Of a stretch of DNA of 43,182 nt, positions 25,264-33,333 are shown one piece after another. The translations under genes and the position numbers were made by a program. This stretch comes from an uncultured Nitrospirota bacterium. GTDB lineage: Bacteria; Nitrospinota; Nitrospinia; CAJXCL01. Each line of letters begins with the position of its first letter. Positions within the stretch are counted from its first letter, which is position 1. The stretch spans positions 1-43,182 of the forward strand of contig CAJXCL010000012.1 in assembly GCA_913051775.1 (NCBI GenBank). The letters run 5' to 3'. Under the pieces are notes generated by a model. It did not search any database, was not told the origin of the DNA, and worked only from the letters and a program-made list of their open reading frames with translations.

Positions 25264-26841
25264 TTAGTAAATCCCCATGATTACAGAAATGATAGCGCCG
25301 CCGAGCAAAGGGATAACGATAAAAGCGGTTATGGGCGTCAACCGCTTGAGAACCCAGTTGAACACGTTAGCTCCCTTTCTGTAAAACCAATCTGTATCAA
25401 GATTGGTAGCCCTTATTTCCGATGGATATATTCCGGATAATATGAGGAGACAGAAAGCCAACGCGGAGAAAAAAAGCAACTGCAACATGTCCACAACATG
25501 GCCTGCCGTGTAGGGCACATAATCAACCGGATATGGAAGAATACTATAGAGTGTTCCGGGAAATATGCCTATAAAGATGCATAAAAAGGCAGCAATCCCC
25601 ATGGCGAGCAGCATATTAAGGGGAGGCTCTTTTGTCCTAATGCCTGAATCATGGGAAAAGAAAGCAAAGAAAGGGATCTTGATACCTGAGTGATGGAAAA
25701 CACCTGCTGAAGCAAATAGCAAAACAATCCACACAGCAACTATGCCCTCATGGCCTGACGCGCTCACAATCATAGATTTCGTTACAAAACCACTGGTAAA
25801 AGGAACTCCGGAAATGGATGCGGCGCCTATTATGCAAAATAAAGCGGTAAGGGGCATGGTTTTGTATAACCCCCCCAGGTCCGTGGCATTGATCTTTCCT
25901 GTCTGATGCAAAACAGCCCCCATAGACATAAAAAGTAAGGCTTTATACAGAATATGGGCAAATGCATGGCTAACAGTACCATTAAGAGACAACTCTGTCC
26001 CAATTCCGATGCCGACCACCATGAATCCAACCTGGTTAATAAGGCTGTAAGAAAGTACCCTACGCAGGTTATTTTCTATAACAGCATAAAAAATAGGGAA
26101 TGCCGTCATCATCGCTCCAATCCATATCAGCGCCTCGGTGCCGGGGAATGACCTTGCCAGCACGTATACTGCTGACTTGGTAGTAAACGCGCTTAAAAAT
26201 ACCGTCCCTGTAATGGTGGACTCCGGATAAGCGTCTGGAAGCCATGCATGGATAATGGGGAAAACGCAATTTACACCGAATCCGAGCAATATGAAATAAG
26301 ATCCCAATCCATTTAAGCCTATAACCCCAAACTCGATAGAACCCGTCTGATACACATGGATGATTATACCTATGAGAAGAGAAAGACCTCCAAAGAGATG
26401 GACCAAAAAATATCTCAATCCTGCTGTATAAGACGCCTCTGTGCCTCTCGCCCAGATAAGATATGTGGAAGCTATAGTCATAATCTCCCAGAATATGAAG
26501 AGAGAGAGCATGTCTCCCGCAAAAACAACACCCAAAGCACTTCCGGCATAAAGAAGGGCTGCAATATGCTGTCCATCATCTTTGACACGAAGAGCGTAAA
26601 GGGCTCCTATAAAAGATACAATCGTAAATATGTATCCAAAAACCATACTAAGCTTGTCAACCTTGCCAAAAATAATCTTATAGTCTAAAAAGTTTACGAT
26701 CCAGTATGTGCCTTCAGGCATAATAAAGAGATTTAATAACCCTATCGCTGGAACTATAAGTAGCCAATTCTGTTTTGCCTTTCCTTTTAGAAAAGGGACA
26801 AATAACGCGCCGATGATAAATATCACTGCAGGGTTAATCAT
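25264..26841 (-). CDS. Antiporter-like NADH dehydrogenase/Mrp subunit (ND4/NuoM/MrpD-like)
   Basis: A 525-aa polytopic protein of the proton_antipo_M family, which moves H+ or Na+ in complex I, Mrp antiporters and membrane-bound hydrogenases. Glutamate E119 (FIFWEIMTIAS) is the conserved TM5 acid, and K222 (SAFTTKSAVYVL) matches the TM8 lysine. The TM7 segment GFGVNCVFPIIHAWLPDAYP carries N191-C192 where most relatives have Lys. The start is ATG 26841, preceded by GGGGAGAGGA; a TTG at 26865 lies upstream without a better ribosome site. It overlaps the 84-aa gene by 8 nt, showing coupling. It sits in a bd-like oxidase cluster, so a complex I origin of the operon can be ruled out. Ion specificity is unknown. 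Confidence 0.87.
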   Translation of the reverse strand: MINPAVIFIIGALFVPFLKGKAKQNWLLIVPAIGLLNLFIMPEGTYWIVNFLDYKIIFGKVDKLSMVFGYIFTIVSFIGALYALRVKDDGQHIAALLYAGSALGVVFAGDMLSLFIFWEIMTIASTYLIWARGTEASYTAGLRYFLVHLFGGLSLLIGIIIHVYQTGSIEFGVIGLNGLGSYFILLGFGVNCVFPIIHAWLPDAYPESTITGTVFLSAFTTKSAVYVLARSFPGTEALIWIGAMMTAFPIFYAVIENNLRRVLSYSLINQVGFMVVGIGIGTELSLNGTVSHAFAHILYKALLFMSMGAVLHQTGKINATDLGGLYKTMPLTALFCIIGAASISGVPFTSGFVTKSMIVSASGHEGIVAVWIVLLFASAGVFHHSGIKIPFFAFFSHDSGIRTKEPPLNMLLAMGIAAFLCIFIGIFPGTLYSILPYPVDYVPYTAGHVVDMLQLLFFSALAFCLLILSGIYPSEIRATNLDTDWFYRKGANVFNWVLKRLTPITAFIVIPLLGGAIISVIMGIY

Positions 26842-27088
26842 AGTAATCCTCTCCCCTTTTAACAAATTTGCGCAATATATGCTTTGCTGCTAAAACGAGT
26901 AAAACGCAGGCAATAAATCCAAATGCCCCATAAAAGGATGGAAACTTTTCCCATGAAAAATCGGGATGTTTCAAGTGCATTAGAGTGAGAAAAAGGTCCA
27001 CAACAATGAGTACTACAAGGGATATATAAAAACCCATCAAGAATCTTTTTACATTTTTTGGTTTATCAAAAAAATGTTCTTTTTCCAT
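26834..27088 (-). CDS. Small two-span membrane protein of the respiratory block (84 aa)
   Basis: MEKEHFFDKPKNVKR precedes two hydrophobic helices, about 17-36 (GFYISLVVLIVVDLFLTL) and 50-68 (FYGAFGFIACVLLVLAAKHI). They are linked by a short loop with HLKHPDF and followed by a basic tail ending EDYYD. An AGGAGA ribosome site precedes the ATG by 6-7 nt. Its stop overlaps the next antiporter gene, and it begins 12 nt after the 45-aa gene. Translational coupling argues strongly that it is a real subunit. It is probably an assembly or small accessory subunit like those of oxidases. No family recognised. Confidence 0.8.
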   Translation of the reverse strand: MEKEHFFDKPKNVKRFLMGFYISLVVLIVVDLFLTLMHLKHPDFSWEKFPSFYGAFGFIACVLLVLAAKHILRKFVKRGEDYYD

Positions 27089-27100
27089 TTCAATCTCCTC

Positions 27101-27238
27101 TTATCCTAAGGCAGATCCTATGACAAAGATTATAAAAAGGTATGTAGCCGTAACTGATAAAACGATGTTGAAAATTTTGCCGTATCCAGGTTCAGGATCA
27201 TGTTTAAGCTCACTTATCTCTTTTATCTCTTCTTCCAT
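27101..27238 (-). CDS. Tiny single-pass membrane protein of the respiratory block (45 aa)
   Basis: A 45-aa frame that length filters would miss. ATG 27238 follows AGGAGGAGG, which lies inside the end of the upstream antiporter gene (stop ends at 27240), and TAA is at 27103-27101. The product has a charged N-terminal half (MEEEIKEISELKHDPEPG) and one hydrophobic helix (IVLSVTATYLFIIFVIGSAL). Very strong ribosome site, 1-nt spacing to the previous gene and 12 nt to the next make coding likely. It is most like a small structural subunit of a membrane complex. No named family was recognised. Confidence 0.78.
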   Translation of the reverse strand: MEEEIKEISELKHDPEPGYGKIFNIVLSVTATYLFIIFVIGSALG

Positions 27239-27239
27239 C

Positions 27240-28718
27240 TTAACCTCCTCCTGTTACACTTGGTAGAACCATTCTGGCAAGGTCAAGGAAGAACGATGGC
27301 GCTAAAAATAAAGCCACTACTGCTACAGCCGTAAGCATCAATGGCACTACCACAGTGGCCGGGGCCTCCTGTCTTTCAACCTTCTCGCCCGACGGTAAAT
27401 CCCTAAAATATGCCGCATACACGATTGGCAGAAAATAACACGCGTTCAGAATTGAGCTTGTGACAAGGACAGCTATCACCCAGTACTGTTCTGCTTCTAT
27501 TGAACCAAAGAGCAAATACCATTTGCTTATGAAGCCTGCAAAGGGTGGAAAGGCTATCAGGGAAAGGGAGCCTATGGTGAAGGCCGCCATTGTAAAGGGC
27601 ATCTTTTTCCCAATGCCATTCAGTTCACTCACCTTGGTCTTTCCCGACGCCACATAGATCGCCCCCGCGCAAAAGAACAGTGTAATCTTTGAAAAGGCAT
27701 GATTGGCGATGTGCATTACCCCGCCTGTTACACCGGCCGTTGTCAACAATGCCATCCCGAGGATGATATAAGAAAGTTGGCTTACTGTAGAATAGGCAAG
27801 CCTGGCCTTTAGGTTATCCTTCGTCAGGGCCACTACCGAAGCTGCGACTATCGTAAAGCATACAATGAAGATCACAGGACCTCCTACATCAAGTTGTTTT
27901 AGCGTCTCCAGCCCAAAGGTGTCTAAGCCCACGCGGAATAAAGTGAAGACACCTACCTTTACAACCGCAACGGCATGCAATAAAGCACTCACCGGGGTAG
28001 GAGCGATCATGGCAGCAGGCAGCCAAGGATGCAAAGGCATGATCGCCGCCTTAGCGCCAACACCCACAAGAAATAGAAAAAAGGTGATGGTGAGCAGGGT
28101 CTGATCCACGTCAGCGGGGAAGACACCGCCTTGTTTAAAATCCAGAGTATCGGAAAGACCGTAGCTCAAAAAGATCGCGAGCAAGAATAGTTTTGCCATC
28201 CCAAAGAGATAAAAAACATACTTGTTCGCCTTGTGATACGCCTCTTCGGTCTCTGAATGTGCCACCAAGGGATAAGCACAAACGCCGACAAGCTCGTAAG
28301 CGAGGTAAAGGGTCAGCAAATTGGCAGCAAAGGCCACCCCAATAGTGGCCGATAAAGTGAGCGCAAAACAGATATAGTAGCGGGTCTGCGCGTGCTCCTT
28401 GAGGGAGCGCATGTAGCCGATGGAGTAAAAGGTGGTCAGGATCCACAAAAAAGAGGCTGTGATAGCAAATAAAAGCCCCATGGCATCTACCTTAAACGCA
28501 ATGGAGACACCAGAAGTAATAGAAAATAAAGTATAGTTAAGTGTATTTCCGGCAAGTACCGGGGGAATCATGTGGAGAACAAAGAGAAACATCAGGGTCG
28601 CCGCCGCCACCGACCAGGCCTCACGGGCATTGGGAGAATTGCGGTTTATCGCGATGGGGACAACCGCGAATAAAGAGACGGCCACAGCTAAGAATGGCAT
28701 AACGGACTCAACTTGCAT
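27240..28718 (-). CDS. Antiporter-like NADH dehydrogenase/Mrp subunit (NuoL/MrpA-D-like)
   Basis: A 492-aa polytopic protein with the full antiporter core. The conserved TM5 glutamate is E142 (LTLYLAYELVGVCAYP). The TM7 lysine is K223 in GVGAKAAIMPLHPWLP. PTPVSALLHAVAVVKVGVF contains H249 and K254. FTIGSLSLIAFPPFAGFISKWYL is the late half-channel signature, with another lysine. It is thus a complete ion-translocating unit, unlike its sister at 25264, which lacks the TM7 lysine. The start at 28718 has GAGGAGG about 9 nt upstream and lies inside the end of the bd-like gene (11-nt overlap). It should pair with the second antiporter subunit. Whether it pumps ions from redox energy is inferred. 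Confidence 0.9.
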   Translation of the reverse strand: MQVESVMPFLAVAVSLFAVVPIAINRNSPNAREAWSVAAATLMFLFVLHMIPPVLAGNTLNYTLFSITSGVSIAFKVDAMGLLFAITASFLWILTTFYSIGYMRSLKEHAQTRYYICFALTLSATIGVAFAANLLTLYLAYELVGVCAYPLVAHSETEEAYHKANKYVFYLFGMAKLFLLAIFLSYGLSDTLDFKQGGVFPADVDQTLLTITFFLFLVGVGAKAAIMPLHPWLPAAMIAPTPVSALLHAVAVVKVGVFTLFRVGLDTFGLETLKQLDVGGPVIFIVCFTIVAASVVALTKDNLKARLAYSTVSQLSYIILGMALLTTAGVTGGVMHIANHAFSKITLFFCAGAIYVASGKTKVSELNGIGKKMPFTMAAFTIGSLSLIAFPPFAGFISKWYLLFGSIEAEQYWVIAVLVTSSILNACYFLPIVYAAYFRDLPSGEKVERQEAPATVVVPLMLTAVAVVALFLAPSFFLDLARMVLPSVTGGG

Positions 28719-31257
28719 CGCTGACAGCCTCCTCTACAGTTGGTGGTATAAGTTCCTTCTTCACTTCATCAGAATCTGAAGGCGCAACGGTTGCCGGTAC
28801 ATCCGGTTTCTTTGCTTCATCAGGTTTCGCAACAGCTGCCGGTATAGTTTTCGGTTTCACTTCCTCAGACGCTGTTTCCAGCGGAAGCGCCTTCACTTCC
28901 TCTACATCTACTGTGACCTCTCCCCCTAGACTCTGGATAAAAGACACAACCATATAGAGCTCTTGCATAGAAAGACCGATAGGAGGTTTGTTAATTACAG
29001 GCATCTCTGCCGCGAAGGGTCTTGGAATATTTCCAGTATAATCTCTATAAAAATAGTTTTTTGGATGGAGGAGTGAATCTATAATAAATTCTTTTGTCAG
29101 CCTTCCACCTATACCGCCCAGAATGGGAGCGCGAGCGCCATGAGTCGCTTCTATAGTATGGCAGAGCGAGCATTTACCCTTTCCAAAGAAAAGTTTCTTC
29201 CCCTGCTGAACCAGATCTGCCCTGCTATTGATCAGCGATAAATCGAATTTCTCCTTCTTAGGCGGATGAGATTCCAGCTGCGGGACCGAATAGGACATAT
29301 AGACGTAAGCCAGCAGAAGCACAACAGCTGTCCCAAGGACCTTCAAGTATTCGATATATCCTTTCGACTGCCGCCCGGACGCCGGTACAGCCGGCTTTTC
29401 CACAAGGGAGACAATCCAATGATATAAGGGCGTGAAAAAGAAGTACTGTGTGGAGAAGGCAGGTTGACGCGTAGTGTTGAAGGTAGTCCAAACGACTAAG
29501 CCCACCAGGAAAAAATACAGAGCTGTGCACACCGCCGCCATGGCGAGAGCCTGTCCCAAAGCAGGGGAAAAAGCATGCGGGGTGGTGTCCTCCAATACCC
29601 CATAGATATGCCAGTGGACACGAGAGGCCGAGCGGGCATATCCCATCATTGACATCGTGAAGACAATTGTTATGGCATTGATGACCAGAACATGCTGGGA
29701 TCTCACCGGCATCCTGCCCCAGATCATCGTAGAGGTTTCTTTGGCGCCCTTAAGCATTCTCGCCACAACCGGAGTGACCGTTATCAGCACAAACAGTACT
29801 ATTAGAACCTGCCATACGGAGAACTTATTTATCCTGATAATGGCCGGAACAAAGTAGCCCCAGACCCCAAGTACGATCAAAGCCACGAAGGCCACCGCAA
29901 AAAGCAATATAATTAAATAGTTGGCCACCTTCGCCCATCCCACCGTCGGCTGCTGCCCTGCGCGCCAGTAAATGAGAAAGCTTATAAAGGAAACCAAAAT
30001 CATCACATTCACAGCCGTCATTTTAGCCGACATAACCCCCAGGACACCCAGTATGGGATGATGCGCTCCGCCCATCGCACGGGCCTCCTCAAGGCTCGCC
30101 ACCAGACTGTGGGGTGTCAGCCATACCATAAAACACATCAAGATCACCACGAGCATCCCCATCATGGTCTTCATGTATTTTTCGGCACCCTTTTCCGTTC
30201 TGTAGGCCAGACCCAGCCAGAAGTAGTAATTGGCTCCCAGGAAAAGAACGCCAATCAGAACAGCCTGGATGATAAATAACCAGGATAGAAATCCGCCCAT
30301 CAAGGTGATCCCCATTTGTTGACTATAGATATAGATTTCTCGTGCCAACCAGTATCCGGCAAAGGGAAGCGTAAGCAAACCGAACATCCCGATAAAGTTT
30401 CCGATGTACCCCATCCAGTCGTAATGGGCCCGTTCTTCTTCTGTCTTGGCCCCCAGGTAACGGACGCCCGCATAAGCGCCGACAAGAAACCCGCCCAGTA
30501 CGATGTTGGCAACAAACCGGTGGATATTAACTGGCATCCAAGTCATGTTATTTGTTGCTGCCCAGGCCTTCTCCAAGGCGCTCGCACCCTCTGCTATAAC
30601 CACTGGGCTGGCCTGGAATGTGGCCCAGGAATTGGGCGTCGCCATGACGAGAAGCGCAACAAGGTTTAGCAGGAAGCCGTAAAACAGGTGCAGACCCTGC
30701 CGTTTTTTCAATTTTTCAAACCCGGACCAGTAGAGGTAGAGGATGACCATGGACGCGGCAAACAGGAACACATAAAAATAATAGGTGGGCCAAAAGACCT
30801 CCGTGATGTATCTCACGAGCTTGGGATAGAGAGCGAGGAGGAAAAGGAGAAGGAGGGACCCAAGAATCGCGGTCATTTCAAAAGCGGCCACGATCAGGTT
30901 CGTAAACTCATTCGCTAACTTGATATACCGCTCTTCCTTTCCCATGACCCCGATGATATGGCAGATCCAGGCAAAGACCGGCACCCCTAAAACAAACCCG
31001 CCAGCGAGAAGATGGAGCTGTGCGATTATCCAGATAAGATTGCGGCTCCCTATTATGGGAACTTCTCGGTAATCCACTTTTGCGGCCTTTTCTGCCGCTA
31101 AGAGTTCCGGAGCAAAAATGAGAACCGAAGAAAAGGCCACTACTATGAGAGCTAAGAACTTTAGGATATCTCGGTGCACAGGAGACTGTCCGAGAATTGT
31201 GATTCCGGACCTGATCCAAAGTCTTATATTGTTATGTACTCCTATAGGCCTTTCCAC
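28708..31257 (-). CDS. Cytochrome bd-like oxidase subunit fused to a cytochrome c domain
   Basis: An 849-aa protein from GTG 31257 (AGGAGGAAC five nt upstream). The membrane part has many spans. It begins with a CydA-like region in which H82 (IIAQLHLLAGGF), E127 (AAFEMTAILG) and H246 (MPVNIHRFVANIVLGG) stand where CydA has its heme ligands and conserved acid. No GRQPW Q-loop typical of quinol oxidases was seen. After the last spans a periplasmic cytochrome c domain follows, CSLCH at 696-700, with axial Met candidate in FAAEMPVINKPP. The tail is Pro/Ala/Glu-rich. Length exceeds CydA (about 520 aa), and no CydB follows. It resembles the bd-like oxidases reported in nitrite-oxidising Nitrospira and other Nitrospirota. 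The reduction partner (O2, or other) is inferred. Confidence 0.85.
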   Translation of the reverse strand: MERPIGVHNNIRLWIRSGITILGQSPVHRDILKFLALIVVAFSSVLIFAPELLAAEKAAKVDYREVPIIGSRNLIWIIAQLHLLAGGFVLGVPVFAWICHIIGVMGKEERYIKLANEFTNLIVAAFEMTAILGSLLLLFLLALYPKLVRYITEVFWPTYYFYVFLFAASMVILYLYWSGFEKLKKRQGLHLFYGFLLNLVALLVMATPNSWATFQASPVVIAEGASALEKAWAATNNMTWMPVNIHRFVANIVLGGFLVGAYAGVRYLGAKTEEERAHYDWMGYIGNFIGMFGLLTLPFAGYWLAREIYIYSQQMGITLMGGFLSWLFIIQAVLIGVLFLGANYYFWLGLAYRTEKGAEKYMKTMMGMLVVILMCFMVWLTPHSLVASLEEARAMGGAHHPILGVLGVMSAKMTAVNVMILVSFISFLIYWRAGQQPTVGWAKVANYLIILLFAVAFVALIVLGVWGYFVPAIIRINKFSVWQVLIVLFVLITVTPVVARMLKGAKETSTMIWGRMPVRSQHVLVINAITIVFTMSMMGYARSASRVHWHIYGVLEDTTPHAFSPALGQALAMAAVCTALYFFLVGLVVWTTFNTTRQPAFSTQYFFFTPLYHWIVSLVEKPAVPASGRQSKGYIEYLKVLGTAVVLLLAYVYMSYSVPQLESHPPKKEKFDLSLINSRADLVQQGKKLFFGKGKCSLCHTIEATHGARAPILGGIGGRLTKEFIIDSLLHPKNYFYRDYTGNIPRPFAAEMPVINKPPIGLSMQELYMVVSFIQSLGGEVTVDVEEVKALPLETASEEVKPKTIPAAVAKPDEAKKPDVPATVAPSDSDEVKKELIPPTVEEAVSDAS

Positions 31258-31312
31258 GTTCCTCCTACTTATAATCGATTACCACTAACTAGACTAGATG
31301 TTTTTTATTTTC

Positions 31313-31331
31313 GCACCGAAACATTCGGTGC
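31313..31331. promoter_or_regulatory. Perfect palindrome upstream of the bd-like gene
   Basis: GCACCGAA-ACA-TTCGGTGC, 8-bp arms with a 3-nt centre, lies about 56 nt upstream of the GTG of the bd-like gene in an AT-rich gap. It is G/C-rich and lacks a T-tract, so an operator for a dimeric regulator is likelier than a terminator. Binding protein unknown. Confidence 0.5.
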
Positions 31332-31376
31332 ACTATAAAAGCAATGACACAGTTCACTGCGCATTCACACTAAATA

Positions 31377-32408
31377 CTATTTAAACGATAACAGAAAAGG
31401 TTTTTTTACTCTGGTATGCTTCTGCAATCGGTCGTTATCCCATGTTGCCACACCAAAGTAATAAGACTTTCCTGTATCAAATTGAACGTCGTTTTTTGCG
31501 TCTCCGGTTTTAAGCTTTCTGCCAAATTCTAAAGTCCAGGCTGCCTCTTCCTCATCGTATTTTCCAGCGGCATTAACATCACCGCCGCTTCCTTTTGGTC
31601 TGGATAAAAGCCACCCCGGGATTGTATCTCCTTTTTTAATTTTGGACATATCCAGAGCAACTTCATCGCCTTTTATAAGGAAAGGTTTGTTCGGCCCGCC
31701 CTTAGGCATCCATTTTGGTTTATCACCCTCCTTGTTTTGTACGTAACCTAAAGCCTCGTCCCCTTTTTGCGCGGCGGCAACTCTCTTTGGCTTATCCGCC
31801 TCTTCCGCTACAGTTTGATTGGTAGAATCCTGATACCAGTCATCCGCGTATTTCAAGGGATCTGTGAGTGCGGATTTCCAGAGCCAGATATCGGTTTTCT
31901 GTCCTGAGTCGAGAAGATACATCTTATCTTCTTTCTCGGGTGAGTGGCAGATTGTAGCGCATCCCTTTTGCTCGAAGGAAAAATCCTTCCCTTTTATATT
32001 TTTCTTAATTTGAGCAGCGTCTGTTATAGGCCATTGGAAACCAAATCGGTCTGTATCCGCATCCCATGCCTCGTCCACTCTATCTTCCTTTTTAACAGTC
32101 CACTTGCTGCCGTCATAGACCCACTGATCCATATTTATGGAGTGATCCAAATCTCCAACCACCGTGATAAGAAAAAAAATCTCACTATCGGTATGAACGG
32201 ATTTTATAGATATCTCAGGACCGTCTTCAGCCTCAACGGCTACATTTTTAGCACTTTCCCACTGCGCGTCTCCACCACTACCGTCGATTTTTGGAGCAGC
32301 ACCTACCTTTGAAGATACCAAATCGTGAGTGTCTGCAGCGTAAAGCGGCTGCGCTAAAAAGCAAGCAATAATCGCAATAAAAAAAATAACCTTCATTGAA
32401 TTTCCCAT
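31377..32408 (-). CDS. Periplasmic EB_dh-type heme-binding protein with CX3CH motif
   Basis: A 343-aa exported protein from ATG 32408, with AGGAGG at the right distance; earlier in-frame starts lack it. A signal peptide (MKVIFFIAIIACFLAQPLYA, after MGNS) leads to a beta-sandwich of the ethylbenzene dehydrogenase gamma/DMSO-reductase-like heme family. DTDRFGFQWPI and KSYYFGVATWDNDR are typical. A C-x3-C-H stretch, CATICH, lies in the middle, with MYLLDSG downstream. In this family a heme b is held by Met/Lys or His. The extra C-x3-CH may bind a second heme c, which is not certain. It is encoded between the diheme cytochrome and the bd-like gene on one strand, so it probably acts as an electron input subunit. 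Confidence 0.8.
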   Translation of the reverse strand: MGNSMKVIFFIAIIACFLAQPLYAADTHDLVSSKVGAAPKIDGSGGDAQWESAKNVAVEAEDGPEISIKSVHTDSEIFFLITVVGDLDHSINMDQWVYDGSKWTVKKEDRVDEAWDADTDRFGFQWPITDAAQIKKNIKGKDFSFEQKGCATICHSPEKEDKMYLLDSGQKTDIWLWKSALTDPLKYADDWYQDSTNQTVAEEADKPKRVAAAQKGDEALGYVQNKEGDKPKWMPKGGPNKPFLIKGDEVALDMSKIKKGDTIPGWLLSRPKGSGGDVNAAGKYDEEEAAWTLEFGRKLKTGDAKNDVQFDTGKSYYFGVATWDNDRLQKHTRVKKPFLLSFK

Positions 32409-32496
32409 GAAACCAACCTCCTCATTCATTAAAGTTAAAGGCCAACACCATACCAAAATATTTTCAATTCCACAATAGTTTTTTTCTTTTTTTTTC

Positions 32497-33198
32497 TTAT
32501 TTCAAAGACGACAAATATTTAACCAGAATTACTCCAGTTCTTTCGTCTATATTAAATGCAGGCATTTGTGAGTCGGTGTTAACTGATAGAGGGTCTTTGA
32601 TAATCTGCCACATCTTATGGGCGTCATATTTCAATCCAACTGTTGATAAATCACCCCCTGAGGAACCGCCGTTTTCTTTTATCGCGTGACATCCCGAACA
32701 GCCATATTTTTTATAAACTTTTTTTCCCATCAGTTTATCCCTTTTACTGGTTTTGCCCGTTTCTATTTTATTGACAACAATACTTTCTTTTGTCCTTTTT
32801 GCTTTGGAAAAATCCAAAGGAGGCGCGTCGTGTTTATGAAGAGTCCTAATATAAGCTGCTACGGTGTGGATTTGATAGTCAGAAAGCGTAGATTTAAACT
32901 GTGGCATCAGGGCTGATTTATCTATCCCCAACCCTCCCTCTGCAATCGCTTGAATTAAATAAGTATTATCTTTCGTCTTCATGTAAGGCTTTTCAATGTC
33001 ACACAAATCCCTGGGCTGCGGATCCATTTCCGCGGCCTTAACATTTGGCCCATCACCCAGCCCCTTCTCCCCATGGCACTGCGCGCAATATCGCATAAAA
33101 AGTTGCTTCCCCATGGCTTCCTCCTTTTCACCGGCAAAAGAAAAAAGTGGTTGAAAAAGCGCCAGCATCAAAATAATAATTGAACTTAAAATTCTCAT
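32497..33198 (-). CDS. Diheme periplasmic cytochrome c (paralog of 22125-22850)
   Basis: A 233-aa protein from ATG 33198, preceded by AAGGAGGAGA. A signal peptide (~1-23, ending SFAGE) is followed by two cytochrome c domains. The first has CAQCH (38-42), GEKGLGDG, PQPRDLCD and axial Met candidate in ALMPQFKSTLS. The second has CSGCH (167-171), GGDLSTVG and Met in SQMPAFNID. Unlike its paralog it has no lipobox, so it is soluble or signal-anchored. Both share TLHxHD and the MGKKxYKKxG run before the second heme. It is the second gene in the block, about 135 nt after the HEAT-repeat gene. An electron-carrier role is inferred from motifs. Confidence 0.88.
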   Translation of the reverse strand: MRILSSIIILMLALFQPLFSFAGEKEEAMGKQLFMRYCAQCHGEKGLGDGPNVKAAEMDPQPRDLCDIEKPYMKTKDNTYLIQAIAEGGLGIDKSALMPQFKSTLSDYQIHTVAAYIRTLHKHDAPPLDFSKAKRTKESIVVNKIETGKTSKRDKLMGKKVYKKYGCSGCHAIKENGGSSGGDLSTVGLKYDAHKMWQIIKDPLSVNTDSQMPAFNIDERTGVILVKYLSSLK

Positions 33199-33333
33199 CC
33201 TGATCTCCTCCTTAAAAAACATTAATAAAATAATTTTTTAGTTGTTTGTTACTCTTTTTTTGTTTTAACGAATAACCACTAATTTATAACTTTAACACTC
33301 TGAAAACCTTCGTTTATCTCTATCCAAATTGTA

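Noticed and set aside
25264-28718. Fragment of a complex I (nuo) operon
   Set aside because: Only two antiporter-type genes are present, with no NuoA-D, G, H or K-like gene, and they are interleaved with bd-like and cytochrome genes.
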